From contig CM042985.1 of assembly GCA_023678885.1 (NCBI GenBank), forward strand, positions 8,048,985 to 8,112,984: a stretch of 64,000 nucleotides of DNA, in the 5' to 3' direction. The notes beneath the pieces were generated by a model, which did no database searches, had not been told where the DNA came from, and saw only the letters and a list, made by a program, of their open reading frames with translations. This DNA comes from Pogostemon cablin (taxonomy: Eukaryota > Streptophyta > Magnoliopsida > Lamiales > Lamiaceae). Shown here one piece after another: positions 47,847 to 59,000 of the stretch; position 1 is the stretch's first letter, and every line of letters starts with the position of its first letter. Made by a program: the position numbers and the translations under genes.

Positions 47847-48074
47847 GTGAGACCGTTTCAAACGTAAGGGCTTACATGAGACGGATAGAAAGTGATAATA
47901 TTTGTAAAGGAAAGTGATAATAAATTAATAAAAAGTGATAATGATATTTTATGAACAATTTATAGTATAAATAAAAAGTGATAATATTTTATATCGAAAG
48001 TAATAACGTTTTATAACGAAAGTGTTAACTATTTTAAAAAGTGAAAAATGGTCTTACGTGAGACGGTCTCACAC
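47847..48074. mobile_element. Unclassified inverted-repeat element, copy 2
   Basis: Ends TGTGAGACCGTTTC and GTGAGACGGTCTCACA. Reverse complement of 34883-35103 over almost its full length. No convincing target duplication is seen. Confidence 0.6.
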
Positions 48075-48176
48075 AATAGCTACCCTAAATAAAAAACTAA
48101 ATGAATTAAATATTAATAACAATTTAAAATTTTTAAAAATTAAATATAATTTCACGTTAATAAAAATAAGGGAGGA

Positions 48177-48477
48177 TTACTACTAGGTACACAAAAAAAC
48201 CCTAAATTACTATGAGATACAAACATACAAAAGTATTACTACTAGGTACAAAAATATATAGTGATATTCCAATATTACCCCTATTAATGTGCTGCACATA
48301 AATATTGTGTGCAGCAAAAGTTCATGTGCAGCAAAGTGTGTGCAGCAAAAAAAGTGTGTGCAGGAAAAAAAAAGTGTGTGCAGCAAAAAAATGTGGTGGT
48401 CCGGCGGCGGCGGTCCGGCAACTTTTCCGGCGGCGGCAGTTTTTCCGGCGACCGGCTGCCGGAGCTCGGGCGGCGGC

Positions 48478-48516
<39 letters not shown>

Positions 48517-48765
48517 CTGACGAATAGATTTTCCGGCGACCGGCCGCCGGAGCTCCTCCGCCGGCGGCGGCGGCGGCCCGGCAGCGGCAGCGGTGGTCCG
48601 GTGGTGGGTGGAGGTTGGGGTTAGTGTTTTAAAGGTATATAGGTTTAGGGGTATATTTGGTATTTTACTTTAATATTTTGTATTAAATAATAATTATTTT
48701 AAATCAATGTATCTAGTAGTAATTAGGGGTACAAAATGTGTACCTATCAGTAATTATTTCTAAAA
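48177..48765. mobile_element. Inverted-repeat element carrying a very GC-rich insert
   Basis: ATTACTACTAGGTACACAAA on the left is answered by ATGTGTACCTATCAGTAAT on the right. Inside, a second pair (TACTACTAGGTACAAAAAT; TGTATCTAGTAGTAATTAG) repeats the theme. The core at about 48390-48610 is extremely GC-rich (CGGCGGCGG, CCGGCGACCGG). It contains a 37-base T-run (48480-48516) between two direct copies of GCGACCGGC-GCCGGAGCTC. Superfamily and origin of the insert are unknown. Confidence 0.5.
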
Positions 48766-49403
48766 ATAAATTATATATATATAAACAAATCTAAACATGA
48801 TAACATAAATTCTCTTCATAATTCCGTGATTCTAGATTGAATAATTACCGATGAGATATTAGCTAAGATTACGAGTTTGTGGAGTTCAGTCTCACCAAAT
48901 TAGATCTATTAAATAAAAAATCTAAATTTATTTATATTTTTAACTAATGTAGCAATAAATTTTAATTAAAAATACTTTAATTAGTAATGAATTTTCTATA
49001 TTATTTTAAATATTTATTGTATAGTTGATATGAGTATCAAATTAAAGATTTCGAAAAGACAAATAATTTGATATAATTTTTATTAATAATAAAGATGTAT
49101 AAAGAAAATTATAAACATTTGAATTCTTTCATAAAAAGTAAATTTATTATGAAGACAAAATTATAAAAAGAAAATACTATCTGATTGGGTGGTAATTAAT
49201 GAGGAGAGATGATATGTGGTTCCATTATTTTATATTTAAACTTCTTAAACAGGTAGCAAGTAAAGGAGAGATAATAGATTTTGTAATCTAATGGTCTAGA
49301 ATTAAAGAGAATTGATCTAACGGATGAAAATGACCCGAGTCATATGAGCCCGGGTCAGCTAAGTAACCCAAAAATTAAATCTAAACATAAAGATTAAAAA
49401 TTA

Positions 49404-49446
<43 letters not shown>

Positions 49447-49638
49447 CACCGTGGTAAGGTCTAAATATTATAAATTAACAAATAATTCAAATAGTTTAAG
49501 AAATCACGATATAATATGATAACAATCAAAGAACGATCCCTAGTGAAGTTACTTATTAATCTTTATGTAGTTTTATAACATAGTAATTAATTATTGTCAA
49601 AATTGATTTGTCAAAATGCCTATTTTCGGACAGCTAAT

Positions 49639-49672
<34 letters not shown>

Positions 49673-50025
49673 AGTTGAAGAATGAGAGTGATAGCACACC
49701 AAGATAATATATATGGATACAAATAAAAGATGAGATAAAACCTAACAAAAGCTTAAATAATTGATACTTTATGATGTTTACAAAGTTTATTTTAGTAAAG
49801 ATTTTTAATTTTTTTTTCTAAATTGATTCCCATTAAATTGATGTGAATTAATTAATGTCGTATCATATTATATTAGTGTGTTACACTTTTTTTTATTCCA
49901 AATTTTATGTACATTATTAAAAAAAAAATCGTTATAAACAAAATCAAAATTACATTAAATTAATCAAGTGTGACAATTTTTTTTTAAAAAAATTATAGCA
50001 TGAATAATTATATTAAATTATACTA
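48766..50025. other. Gene-free AT-rich stretch with microsatellites
   Basis: No gene is seen. It holds an (ATT)n run at about 49404-49446 and a T-run of over 30 bases near 49639-49671. Otherwise it is AT-rich. Confidence 0.5.
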
Positions 50026-50279
50026 CTCCATCCGTCCCATATTTACTTGCACTTACAGTAGATATGGAATGTAAAAAAAGTTGGCTTTTGATTTGTAGGG
50101 TAATGTAATATTTTTTAGATAATAAATAAATTATGAAGTTATGTGTGTTAGATATGAGTAATAAATTTATAATTAAAAAATATTTTTAAAGTTATAAATT
50201 AATGTGATGTTTTTTTTTATGCAATTTAATGTGGAACAACCGAATAGAAAATGAGAAATTTAATATGGAACAGAAGGAG
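50026..50279. mobile_element. Stowaway-like MITE
   Basis: Starts CTCCATCCGTCCCATATTTA and ends AATATGGAACAGAAGGAG, TA on both sides. Confidence 0.65.
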
Positions 50280-51063
50280 TATATGAAAAATTATTTTAAA
50301 GAAAATATTACACGAAGTATTCGTACTTTTATTATCTTTTATATCTCGTTTTAATCATCAATGAGCAATATCTGTGTGACTATCTCACATGATATTTTTC
50401 ACCTTTAAGAAAAAAAATAGTTATATGTTTTTTTTTAATCAAAGATACTATCACATTTTATTCAAAATATTTACTTTTAATTTATAAGATGAATTAATTA
50501 TTCATAAAATTATTTACTGTGATTTTTCATTTATTTGAGTATTACTTTATATATTAAATTGTTATAGCTTCTTATATATTCTACCGAAATTTTCGTGTGG
50601 GACGGACGGTATCACATAAATATTTCCATCACCAATTCCACCAACTTAATTGATAAACATAAACACTATTAAAATTGAAGATGGAATGTCATTCGAACAA
50701 ATAAAGTCCAATTAATTTTGTTATCTCATTAGGTTTTAGGAAGCATAAAGTCTTTAGACAATGTTCGTTTTTGGGTTTCAAACTCAAGTTTTGGATTTTA
50801 AAACTTAAATCCATATTTTAAAAACCATTCCTATATAAACCTACTACATTCCTTAATTAATATACTTTCTCTTTTTATCTCTCATCTCTCATTTATCTTT
50901 TTAAATAAATTAATACATTGATTTGACATAAAGTTAAAACATATCATACTCAAAATTCAAAACAAACATAAAGCAAACTATTCATGGTTTTCAAATCCCA
51001 CATAACCCCAAAACAACCATTACCTTAGTGAATAAATTTTGAGCTGGATAATGAGTAAAATAT
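50280..51063. other. Gene-free AT-rich stretch
   Basis: No gene is seen. No element with clear ends. Confidence 0.5.
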
Positions 51064-51277
51064 ATTCCCTTCGTCCCATTCAAAGGGTCTTTTTTTTTCT
51101 ATTTTGTGCGTCTCACCGGAAGGGTTCTCTTTCCTTTTTAACATACACACCCTCTAATACAATTAAAATATGGGTCCACACTCCCACTAATATAAATATC
51201 TACTACATATTAAATAATAATACTCCTTAATCTACGTGCAAAAAGCAAAATGCACCATTTTGGACGGGACGGGGGAG
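51064..51277. mobile_element. Stowaway-like MITE
   Basis: Left end TTCCCTTCGTCCCATTCAAA, right end TTTTGGACGGGACGGGGGAG, interior ACTCCTTAATCTACGTGCA. It lies just left of the Ty3-type element. Confidence 0.65.
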
Positions 51278-51306
51278 TAAATAAATTTAAATTAATGGAG
51301 TAGTAC

Positions 51307-52798
51307 TGATCATCGCTATTTTCACCTAAATTTTGTGTCATTTTTGTGTGTGTTTTCGTCTTTTTGTTTTGTATTTTTGTATCTTTTTATATTGTATTTT
51401 GGGAAATTGATGATGATGATTTTCATGTCTTTGAATAGGTGATTATGAAGATAAATGATGATAAAAAGCATGAAGAAAGGAGAAAGTTGAAGAAAATAGA
51501 AAATTGGCCAAAATACATAAAAACACGCTCGTGTTTTTATGTAGTGCCTGTGTTTTTCTGCAGGGACCAAATTTACAGAATGCTGAAATTTTGCATAAAA
51601 ACACGGGCAGATGCAAGAAAACACGGGCGTGTTTTCCTGCAAAAGTGTCAAAACTCAAGTGCGATTTCCAGATTTGCCAAGGGGGTATAAATACCCCCAA
51701 TATCACCACTTGAAGGCAGAAAATCAAGGGTTTTGGGCTGCACACACTCTTCTCCATCATTCTATCATCCATTCCTCCATTTTCATCACCCATTCCTCTT
51801 GATTTCTCACTTCCATCCATTCATTCCACTAATCCACCAATCTAAGAAGGGAAGAACATCAAGGAGTGAAGATTGGATCATGTTGAAGGAAGAGAAGGCC
51901 AATTTCAAAAGGGAAGTCCATCAACCTTTGATTTGTTGTTTTCTTCATTATTTAGCTCAATTGGAGCATTCCATGGACAATATTAATTTTATTATGATTT
52001 GGAGTGGCTAGTCCTCATGTGAGGTTAGCAATATGATTGGTGAAGGATAATGTAGATTTTGCACACTACGTGTTCGAAGAAATGATTGTATGAATATTTT
52101 CTATCATGAATGCTTATTCTCATTTCATGTATGATTTGTGTGGTTAAATTTTCTATTCATAGTATTAGGATGGACATTCCAATATTGTGCTTAGTGATTT
52201 AATTGAATCGTTGATTGCACGAGATGACTTAGTTAGTGTGAGGGGAGGTAAGCCATACCCTTCCTGTGCTTAGAACCTCATGATAGGACATTAGTGATGA
52301 ACTAGTGAGGGGAACCCAACTTATAATCATAGTACCTTCATGGGAATTGAGAGTAAGACACAATCCTAGGACATTTAAATTTGTAAAAGAATTGAGAACC
52401 TAATTGCCTTGGCCATAGGGATTAGGGGTACATAAGTAATTGCCCTTAATATCATAACATGATGACATTCAAAGCATGTGTGTGTGTGAATCTACATGAG
52501 CCTTTTCCATTATATTGCTTGCTTTACATACTTCTTAGATTGCTCACCATCACCTATTATCTATCTCATATGTACATTTTCTATCCTTTAATTGATTTCT
52601 TAGGTAGTCTGTAGTGTAATTAAACTCCCTCTTCTTTATTGATTAGTCCTTCTAGAGTGAAACATCTTTCGAATACGGATACATCACTTTCTCCCTTGGG
52701 TTCGATATTAAAAATTTTGCACTTGGTCACCACGTCTACACACAACGATAGAGTACGCTTACTCTTATCAATTTGTACCAAAATTGAGACCAAGTTCA
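51307..52798 (+). repeat. 5' LTR of a Ty3-type non-autonomous element (1492 bp)
   Basis: Begins TGATCATCGCTATTTTCAC and ends AATTGAGACCAAGTTCA, directly before a primer-binding site. A run near 51525-51645 repeats AACACG(G/C)(G/T)C-type motifs in both orientations. The other LTR begins with the same bases at 55764. Confidence 0.85.
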
Positions 52799-52816
52799 TG
52801 GCGCCGTTGCCGGGGA
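52799..52816 (+). other. Primer-binding site, tRNA-Asp type
   Basis: TGGCGCCGTTGCCGGGGA follows the LTR without a gap. It is complementary to the 3' end of plant tRNA-Asp, the usual primer of several plant gypsy groups such as Athila-like ones. Confidence 0.8.
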
Positions 52817-53020
52817 GAAAGGCTTCGGTGTAACGTGTTTGAATTTGTTAGCTCTACTTAGGGCATTTTTTTATTTTTGCTTTTATATTTGCTTTGAAAA
52901 ACCTTGTTCTAACTTGTTCTTCTTGATAGGTACACCAACCTTGATAGAAGAGAAGAAGGAGCAACCAAAAATAGTAAGTGGAGAAAAATTATAGTAGATC
53001 TTGAGAAGAAGAGCATAAAA

Positions 53021-54130
53021 ATGGATCAATACTACAATAATGAAATATATGAGGGATGGCAAGGTGCTTACAATGTGAATACATTCCAACCATATCAAAC
53101 AAACACATATTCCGTACCAAGTTCTTACAACCAAGTTCCGACGGTTACCCCTCTATCCGAGAATAGTGCCTTAATGGAGTTGTATAGAAGATATGCTCAT
53201 GGGAGCAATGAAAGGCAAAGTGTTCAACCAAGTCTTCCTAGTTATGGGGATCAATATCTTCAAAGTATGCCAACTTCTTATACTACGGTGCAACAAGAGT
53301 GGATGATGCCAAGTTCTCAAGTGGAGGAAATTTATTACATGCAGGGGAGTAATTTCCAAGATCAAGGGAATTATCTCCAAGAACAAAGATGGCATCCACC
53401 GAGTGAAGAGATAAAGCCACCCGTAGAAGATCGAATTGGGCAACTCATGGATATGCTCAATGAGATGATTGAAGAAAGAAAGAGAGAAGATGAGGAAAAT
53501 GAGAGGAGATTTGAGGCCCTTGAACATCGAATGAGTGAAATGATAAGTGAACGGAACACTTTTCTTGAAATGGAGAATTTCGATGAAGAGATTGAAAAAG
53601 AGTTAGAAGTAGAAGAGTGTTCGGTAGATAATGAAGACTCAAGAGATGTTGAGCTTATTAAGGATAGGGAAGACAAGGTTGAAGAAAATTTGGGGGAAGA
53701 AGAATCAAGGGAGGTGCTTGAAGAGCCTATTGAGGTAAATGATATTGATGAAGAGGAACAAAGTCTAGAAGCAAGTGATGATGACTTGAAGAGTGAAATG
53801 AGCATTTCTAAACCTTTAAACTCTTTAAGTTGCTTTGAATTTCATAATATTGTTTTTATAGACTTTGTCTTACTTATTGATTCTTCTTATATTCTTAAGG
53901 ATAAAAGGGAACTTAAAGACATGCTAGAACTCTATGTGGAGAGAAGGAATAAGTGGTGCTCAAGAATGGAAAGGTTGATGGAATGTAAGCTCAAAAGAGT
54001 AGAATATTTAAAGCCAATCTCGAAGGATGCAACTGAGGCCGTTACTTGCCACAAATGCCTAATAGAGGAAGAAGCACAAAGATTAAAATTTGATGGCAAG
54101 AACGAACGATATCCTTGGCCATTCCGATGA
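53021..54130 (+). CDS. 369-residue ORF of the non-autonomous element, function unknown
   Basis: The only long open frame in the element. Residues 1 to about 110 are rich in Gln, Asn, Ser and Tyr. About residues 140-185 form a charged, probably coiled-coil stretch (RIGQLMDMLNEMIEERKRED). About 185-255 are very acidic (EEIEKELEVEE, DDDL). The C-terminal part has a hydrophobic patch and a CHKC pair but no zinc knuckle. I recognise no GAG or Pol domain. It may be a remodelled GAG-like or element-specific protein. The intact frame of 1.1 kb in an element with about 2% LTR divergence suggests it was coding until recently. ATG at 53021 is the first in frame. Confidence 0.6.
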   Translation: MDQYYNNEIYEGWQGAYNVNTFQPYQTNTYSVPSSYNQVPTVTPLSENSALMELYRRYAHGSNERQSVQPSLPSYGDQYLQSMPTSYTTVQQEWMMPSSQVEEIYYMQGSNFQDQGNYLQEQRWHPPSEEIKPPVEDRIGQLMDMLNEMIEERKREDEENERRFEALEHRMSEMISERNTFLEMENFDEEIEKELEVEECSVDNEDSRDVELIKDREDKVEENLGEEESREVLEEPIEVNDIDEEEQSLEASDDDLKSEMSISKPLNSLSCFEFHNIVFIDFVLLIDSSYILKDKRELKDMLELYVERRNKWCSRMERLMECKLKRVEYLKPISKDATEAVTCHKCLIEEEAQRLKFDGKNERYPWPFR

Positions 54131-55763
54131 GTTCTCCAAGTTTTGTCCGGCTTGAAGACGTTAAACTTAGCGCTAGATGGGAGGCAACCCATCATTATCT
54201 TTATTGCTTTATTTATTGCTTTCAATAAGGATGATGGATTTGATTTTTGGTGTTTTGGTTTGATTTTTGTGTTTGTTGGTGTTTTGTGTAGAAATTATGT
54301 TGTGCTTGGTATGGATGTGGAGTATATTGGATTACGAGAAGAGCTACAAGGAATGCTTCAAAGGGAGTACCTATTATTTGGCTCAAACTTAATTCTAGCT
54401 TTAGCTAAAAAAATAAGTTTGGGGGGTTGAATTTTTATGCTCTCGTAGTTCTCATTTTATGAACATTTGCACCGGCGCACATAGTTTTCTTGTGTCTTAT
54501 GTCTTTTATCTTGTGTTTTTATATTTTTGTGATGTTCTTATTTTCTTGTGTTGTGAGTTGTTTTCTTGAACATGAGTGATGATGTGTTGTTTGTGATAAG
54601 TGATGGCGAATTATGTTAAGGATCTCTACTAGTTGAAATTGTAACATATTCTATTTAACTTGTTCAATTTTGAGATAGATTGAGGTGTAATAAGTTCCTC
54701 ATGGTCCGAGCAAAAGCTTGTGAGCGTTTGAGCCTCAACCGTGCATGCATGGTTGTTTCTTCATGAGTGAATCGATTGATCCTTGATAAGCTAGAACTTG
54801 CTAGTGGACTACGGGAATGAACCCGATTGGTGGAGGTTAGTGAGATGATTTTAGGCCATCCTTGTACTTTAAAGTCATTGCCATATATTTCCTTACCTTA
54901 TACATCATCCCTAGTTAGCCACTTTGAGTCTTTAAGCCTATTTCTTGTGAACTAAGTACATTACAAGCCATGATTACCCACTTAAGCCTTATATATACCT
55001 TTTGTGTGGGTGATTGAGGAGATGGTGGTCTACACGGTTTGATGTGAGAATTGTGCAAGAGAAAGAGGAAAATGGTAAACAAGCAAGAAAAGGATGAAAA
55101 GAGCTCAAGCAAATATACATGCTACTTCAAAGCAAGAAAAAGGAGCAAAATCAACAACAATATGCTCATGCAAGCAAAAAGTCAAAAGGATGAAAGCATG
55201 AAATCAAAAGAAGCTCAAGAAACACAAGGAATGATAATGATAAGTGCTTATGTTTAGAAAAGAAAAGAAAGGAAGATAGAAACGTGAAGAAGTTGATCAT
55301 CTCTTCGATTACTTACACTCGATGAGTCACTCTTACCCAAGTTCTCCCTACCTTTACCAAAAAACATACCATTACATCCAAACGTAAAGTCCTATTTGAT
55401 CACTAATTGAAGCTATGGTGGTTTGTGAATGTAGTCCACGAGTAAGCCTATGGCGTATCGGGCCAATCGATTGATGAGTGTTGATTTACCTTATTTTGAT
55501 AGAGTGTTGAGTGCATTTGATATCCGATGTGAGGCTTGGATCGGAAGGGACTATATTACTCTTTAATCTCTTTGAATTGAACTTGTTAATTTTTCATGTT
55601 ATGAGTTTAATGTTATAGGGTGACTTGATATGATTTGTAGTCCTTATTGCTTATGATATGTTATTGCTTATGTTCGTTAGGTCTTTTTCTAGGTGAAAAT
55701 TTCTCCTTTTGTTTTATCATTTTCGTTGCTCGGGGACGAGCAACACTTTAAGTTTGGGGGGGT
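54131..55763 (+). other. 3' internal region of the Ty3-type element, no long gene
   Basis: Contains the post-pol signature near 54172 and only short frames. The region at 55030-55260 is A-rich. The polypurine tract ends at 55763. Confidence 0.5.
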
Positions 55764-56065
55764 TGATCATCGCTATTTTCACATAGATTTTGTGTCATTT
55801 TTGTGTGTGTTTTCGTCTTTTTGTTTCGTATTTTTGTATATTTTTATATTGTATTTTGGGAAATTGATGATGATGATTTTCATGTCTTTGAATAGGTGAT
55901 TATGAAGATAAATGATGATAAAAAGCATGAAGAAAGGAGAAAGTTGAAGAAAATAGAAAATTGGCCAAAATACATAAAAACACGCTCGTGTTTTTATGTA
56001 GTGTTCGTGTTTTTCTGCAGGGACCAAATTTACAGAATGCTGAAATTTTGCATAAAAACACGGGC
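55764..56065 (+). repeat. Truncated 3' LTR of the Ty3-type element
   Basis: The first 302 bp match the 5' LTR with about seven differences. It then stops at AACACGGGC, and TGGAGTAGTAC (a copy of the left flank) follows. Confidence 0.82.
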
Positions 56066-56076
56066 TGGAGTAGTAC

Positions 56077-57524
56077 GTAATAGAATTGCACATCTTAAAA
56101 TTGTCTTAAAATAATGGATTAAGTCAATGTTAACCTTAAACTTAATCCTAATCTATAGTTAGTTGACTAGAATTACAACAATAAATATGATTGGCAATGG
56201 CTGGCCATTCACCTGGTGACGACAAGCTACTTGGCTATTGAAATCTGTAGTGTCTCTTTACATTTAACTATGTATGTAACAAAATATTTTTGTGTTTTTG
56301 TTTTTTTTTTTTAACCCTTAAATTATTAACATTTTAATTAGGAAATAAAAAAATAAATGAAATGGAAAATCTTCCATTACAAGCTTAGTAAGGAAAATTT
56401 CATATCATTAATTCATCATTGTTGCATATTAAATAAGAATAGATTTATTTGGCAATATATTTTAATTTTTGTGAATTTCTTTTCACAAAAATGCTAGTCC
56501 TCTTTCAAAGTTTTGGTGATTCACAGAGGCTTAGTTTTTGGAAAAAGAGTTTATGTAATTATGATTAATGTGACATGATATGATCATAATAATAATTTTC
56601 TTATATATTATTGAAGATGTAGTACCCCTCCATCCGACTAAAAAAGTTAGTAATTCTTATTTTGCCATTTATTACGTCAATTTTTTAAAGGGTTCTATTT
56701 CAAATTTTGTAGAAATCTGAGATCCACTTATGCCGTTAATACAATTTAAATATAAGATTTATACTAATTATTAATACAATTATCCATTACATATTAAATA
56801 AAAAATAATTACTAGCAAAAAGTTAACCATATCCTTTAGGGCATATTGAGGGAGTACAATTTTGTTTTGTTATTTTATAATATTGTATTTTGATGTTTTA
56901 TTTTATTGAATTTCTTTTATATGGACTCATTAAATTAATTTAAAATATAAAGTAAATTAGTGTGATGTGCATTGATAAAATAGAATATGATGGAAAATAA
57001 AGAATCTTTTAATTATAAATGCAAAGATATTAAACTAGTTCTAATGGTCCTCATAGTTAAGTTGATAAACCATGAGAGTTAGTGGTGTGCATTTTAGTAG
57101 AATGCACTTTTGACCAGTGCCATTGAAGCTGAAGGGGAGCATTGGAGCGGCTCGGATTTCCTGTGCCACTTTCGTACATCATCTCCTGTGCCACTGCTTA
57201 GATTATCGCCACCTAGGATGAGAGAGAAATGACTAACATTTCCATTTAACGTACATTTAACAGCGCTAAATCATACATTAAGGAAAATAACAATATTTTA
57301 GGAAAGATGTATGTTTAATTACTTTCTTTTTAAAATATATATTCTTCAGTTTAAAAAAGGATTGAAAATTTTAATATTATAAAATCTCAACCAAAATGAA
57401 ACCACGATCAAGGTTTTATATTTAACTTAATACATTTAATTTATTTATTTTAATAAATTGTATAAATTTTAATTTAATTATATATATATGTATTGCTTAA
57501 TGAATGTATTTTTTATATTCTAAC
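56077..57524. other. Gene-free AT-rich stretch
   Basis: No gene is seen apart from the MITE at 56625-56854. A short GC-richer patch at about 57100-57210 (GTGCCACTTTCGTAC, CTCCTGTGCCACTGC) has no recognisable exon. Confidence 0.45.
56625..56854. mobile_element. Degenerate Stowaway-like MITE
   Basis: Left end CCCCTCCATCCGACTAAAAA, right end CATATTGAGGGAG, TA on both sides. Confidence 0.55.
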
Positions 57525-58287
57525 CACTACAAAAAAAACTGTTTTTTTAACAACGGAATATTCCGTTTCAAAAAGCCTTAATTGCATTGTTAAATTAGCT
57601 TACCAACGGATTAGTAACGGAATCCGTTGATAAAATTTCGTTGGTAAAATGGTGGTTAATTGGTAAATTTTTAGTAATGAAAAATCAATTCCGTTGGTAA
57701 ATAATTCCGTTAGTAATTTATATAATGATTCACTTGCTAATCTTTGCCACAAGATCGCCAACAACTTCGGTATCGTGAAAGACGGAATAACTCTCTCCAC
57801 GTGCTCGTATGCAAGAAGTAGACTATGCAAAATCAAAATCCAATCAATGCCCAGAATACGTCGTTTTAACCCCAACCGATTATTTACCAACGGATTGAAT
57901 TACGTTGCTAAAATAGAGAATAAATCCATTGACATTCTGTTGCTAATTTTAAAATGTCATTTTGGTTGCTAATCCATACCAATGAATTGAATTCCGTTGG
58001 TAAATTTCATTGCTAAAAAATACTCCCTCCGTCCCGTTTCAAACTTTACGTTTGCTTTTTGCACGTAGATTAAAGAATGTAGTATTTTAATGTGTAGTGA
58101 GGTGAGAGAAATAATATTTTAATGTAAAATGGGTAGGTGTATTAGTGTGATGTGTGGGCCCATGGGGAAAGAAAATAATTAATTTGTGTGGTCCATTTAC
58201 TAAAATGGAAAATGTAAATATTGAAATGAGACATCCAAATTGGAAATATGTAAAGATTGAAATGACACGGGAGTACTTTTTGTAGTG
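57525..58287. mobile_element. CACTA-like (En/Spm) non-autonomous element with nested Stowaway
   Basis: Starts CACTACAAAAAAA and ends CTTTTTGTAGTG, the classical CACTA terminus. Repeats of AACGGATT and TCCGTTGGTAAA in both orientations (57550-58010) look like subterminal transposase-binding repeats. Flanks AAC and AAT agree at two of three positions, so the 3-bp duplication is imperfect. No transposase is present. Confidence 0.72.
58023..58273. mobile_element. Stowaway-like MITE nested next to the CACTA right end
   Basis: Starts CTCCCTCCGTCCCGTTTCAA and ends AAATGACACGGGAG, TA on both sides. It is the same subfamily as 5323-5561. Only 12 bases of CACTA end lie to its right, after the TA. Confidence 0.78.
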
Positions 58288-59000
58288 AATTGTACCATTA
58301 CTTTTGTATTACAAAATATTGTTTTAATTTACAAAACAAAATTGTATTAATTTTAATTTATTAATGTATTTATTTATTAATAAACATATATAAATTAAAT
58401 GTGATTGGACGTGATATTTTTACTTATTTTTTTACCGTAAAAGGAGGAAAAAAAAAAGGATAAAAAAAAGGAAAACAAAAATCACAAGTTTCAATCCCTT
58501 GTGTTTGTTTATTTATTATTTTTTATGATTAATTGTTTAGGATATAGGGATTTTATTAAACTAATATTTGACGAAAATCGTGAATAATAAAAAAATAATA
58601 ATAAACGGTCTAAATAATTTTTTTCATAGAAAATATATAGCTTTTATAATTGCATAATTACCGTTAGCAGCTTTCTCAAAACATTTCTAAATAATTCGAA
58701 AAAAAATCATAGAGTTTGCTTGTATTCCATGTTTTTTTAAAAATAAAGAATTTTTATTTTCCATAAATATTAATTAATCAAACATCTATCCTAATATTTA
58801 GTTAGTTTCCTTAATGGAAGGATTTAACATCGTTAGGGAATGGATTAGGGGTTTCTCTCTCTCATTGGGCATTGGAGCTTCCATGGATCATCATTATGTG
58901 CCAACCCATACTTCCTAAATTTATTACTCATAAGAAAACAATAAATAAATGCTCCTATTTACTATTTTTTTAAATAAATTCTAATTTGATTATTCTTTTC
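58288..59000. other. Gene-free AT-rich stretch
   Basis: No gene is seen; upstream flank of the MYB gene. Confidence 0.5.

Larger units (their letters stand above)
51307..56065 (+). mobile_element. Non-autonomous Ty3/gypsy-type LTR element with truncated 3' LTR
   Basis: The parts in order are the 5' LTR (51307-52798), a primer-binding site (52799-52816), an internal region with one long frame, a polypurine tract (GTTTGGGGGGG, ending 55763) and a 3' LTR cut short after 302 bp (55764-56065). No protease, RT, RNase H or integrase is present. The stretch GCTAGATGGGAGGCAACCC after the ORF (about 54172) is of the kind I associate with the post-pol part of plant gypsy elements, which supports the assignment. 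The 11-mer TGGAGTAGTAC lies on both sides of the element. Confidence 0.8.

Noticed and set aside
48289..48624. Overlapping frames with poly-Phe and Gly/Arg-rich stretches
   Set aside because: Produced by a 37-base T-run and GC-rich repeats; three frames are open at once, as in low-complexity DNA.
49639..49671. Poly-T run as the poly(A) tail of a reversed retrogene
   Set aside because: No coding or SINE/LINE-like body adjoins it on either side, and no flanking duplication is visible.
53371..53805. 144-codon Ser-rich frame on the - strand
   Set aside because: It is the antisense shadow of the acidic Glu/Asp-rich part of the + strand ORF in the Ty3-type element.
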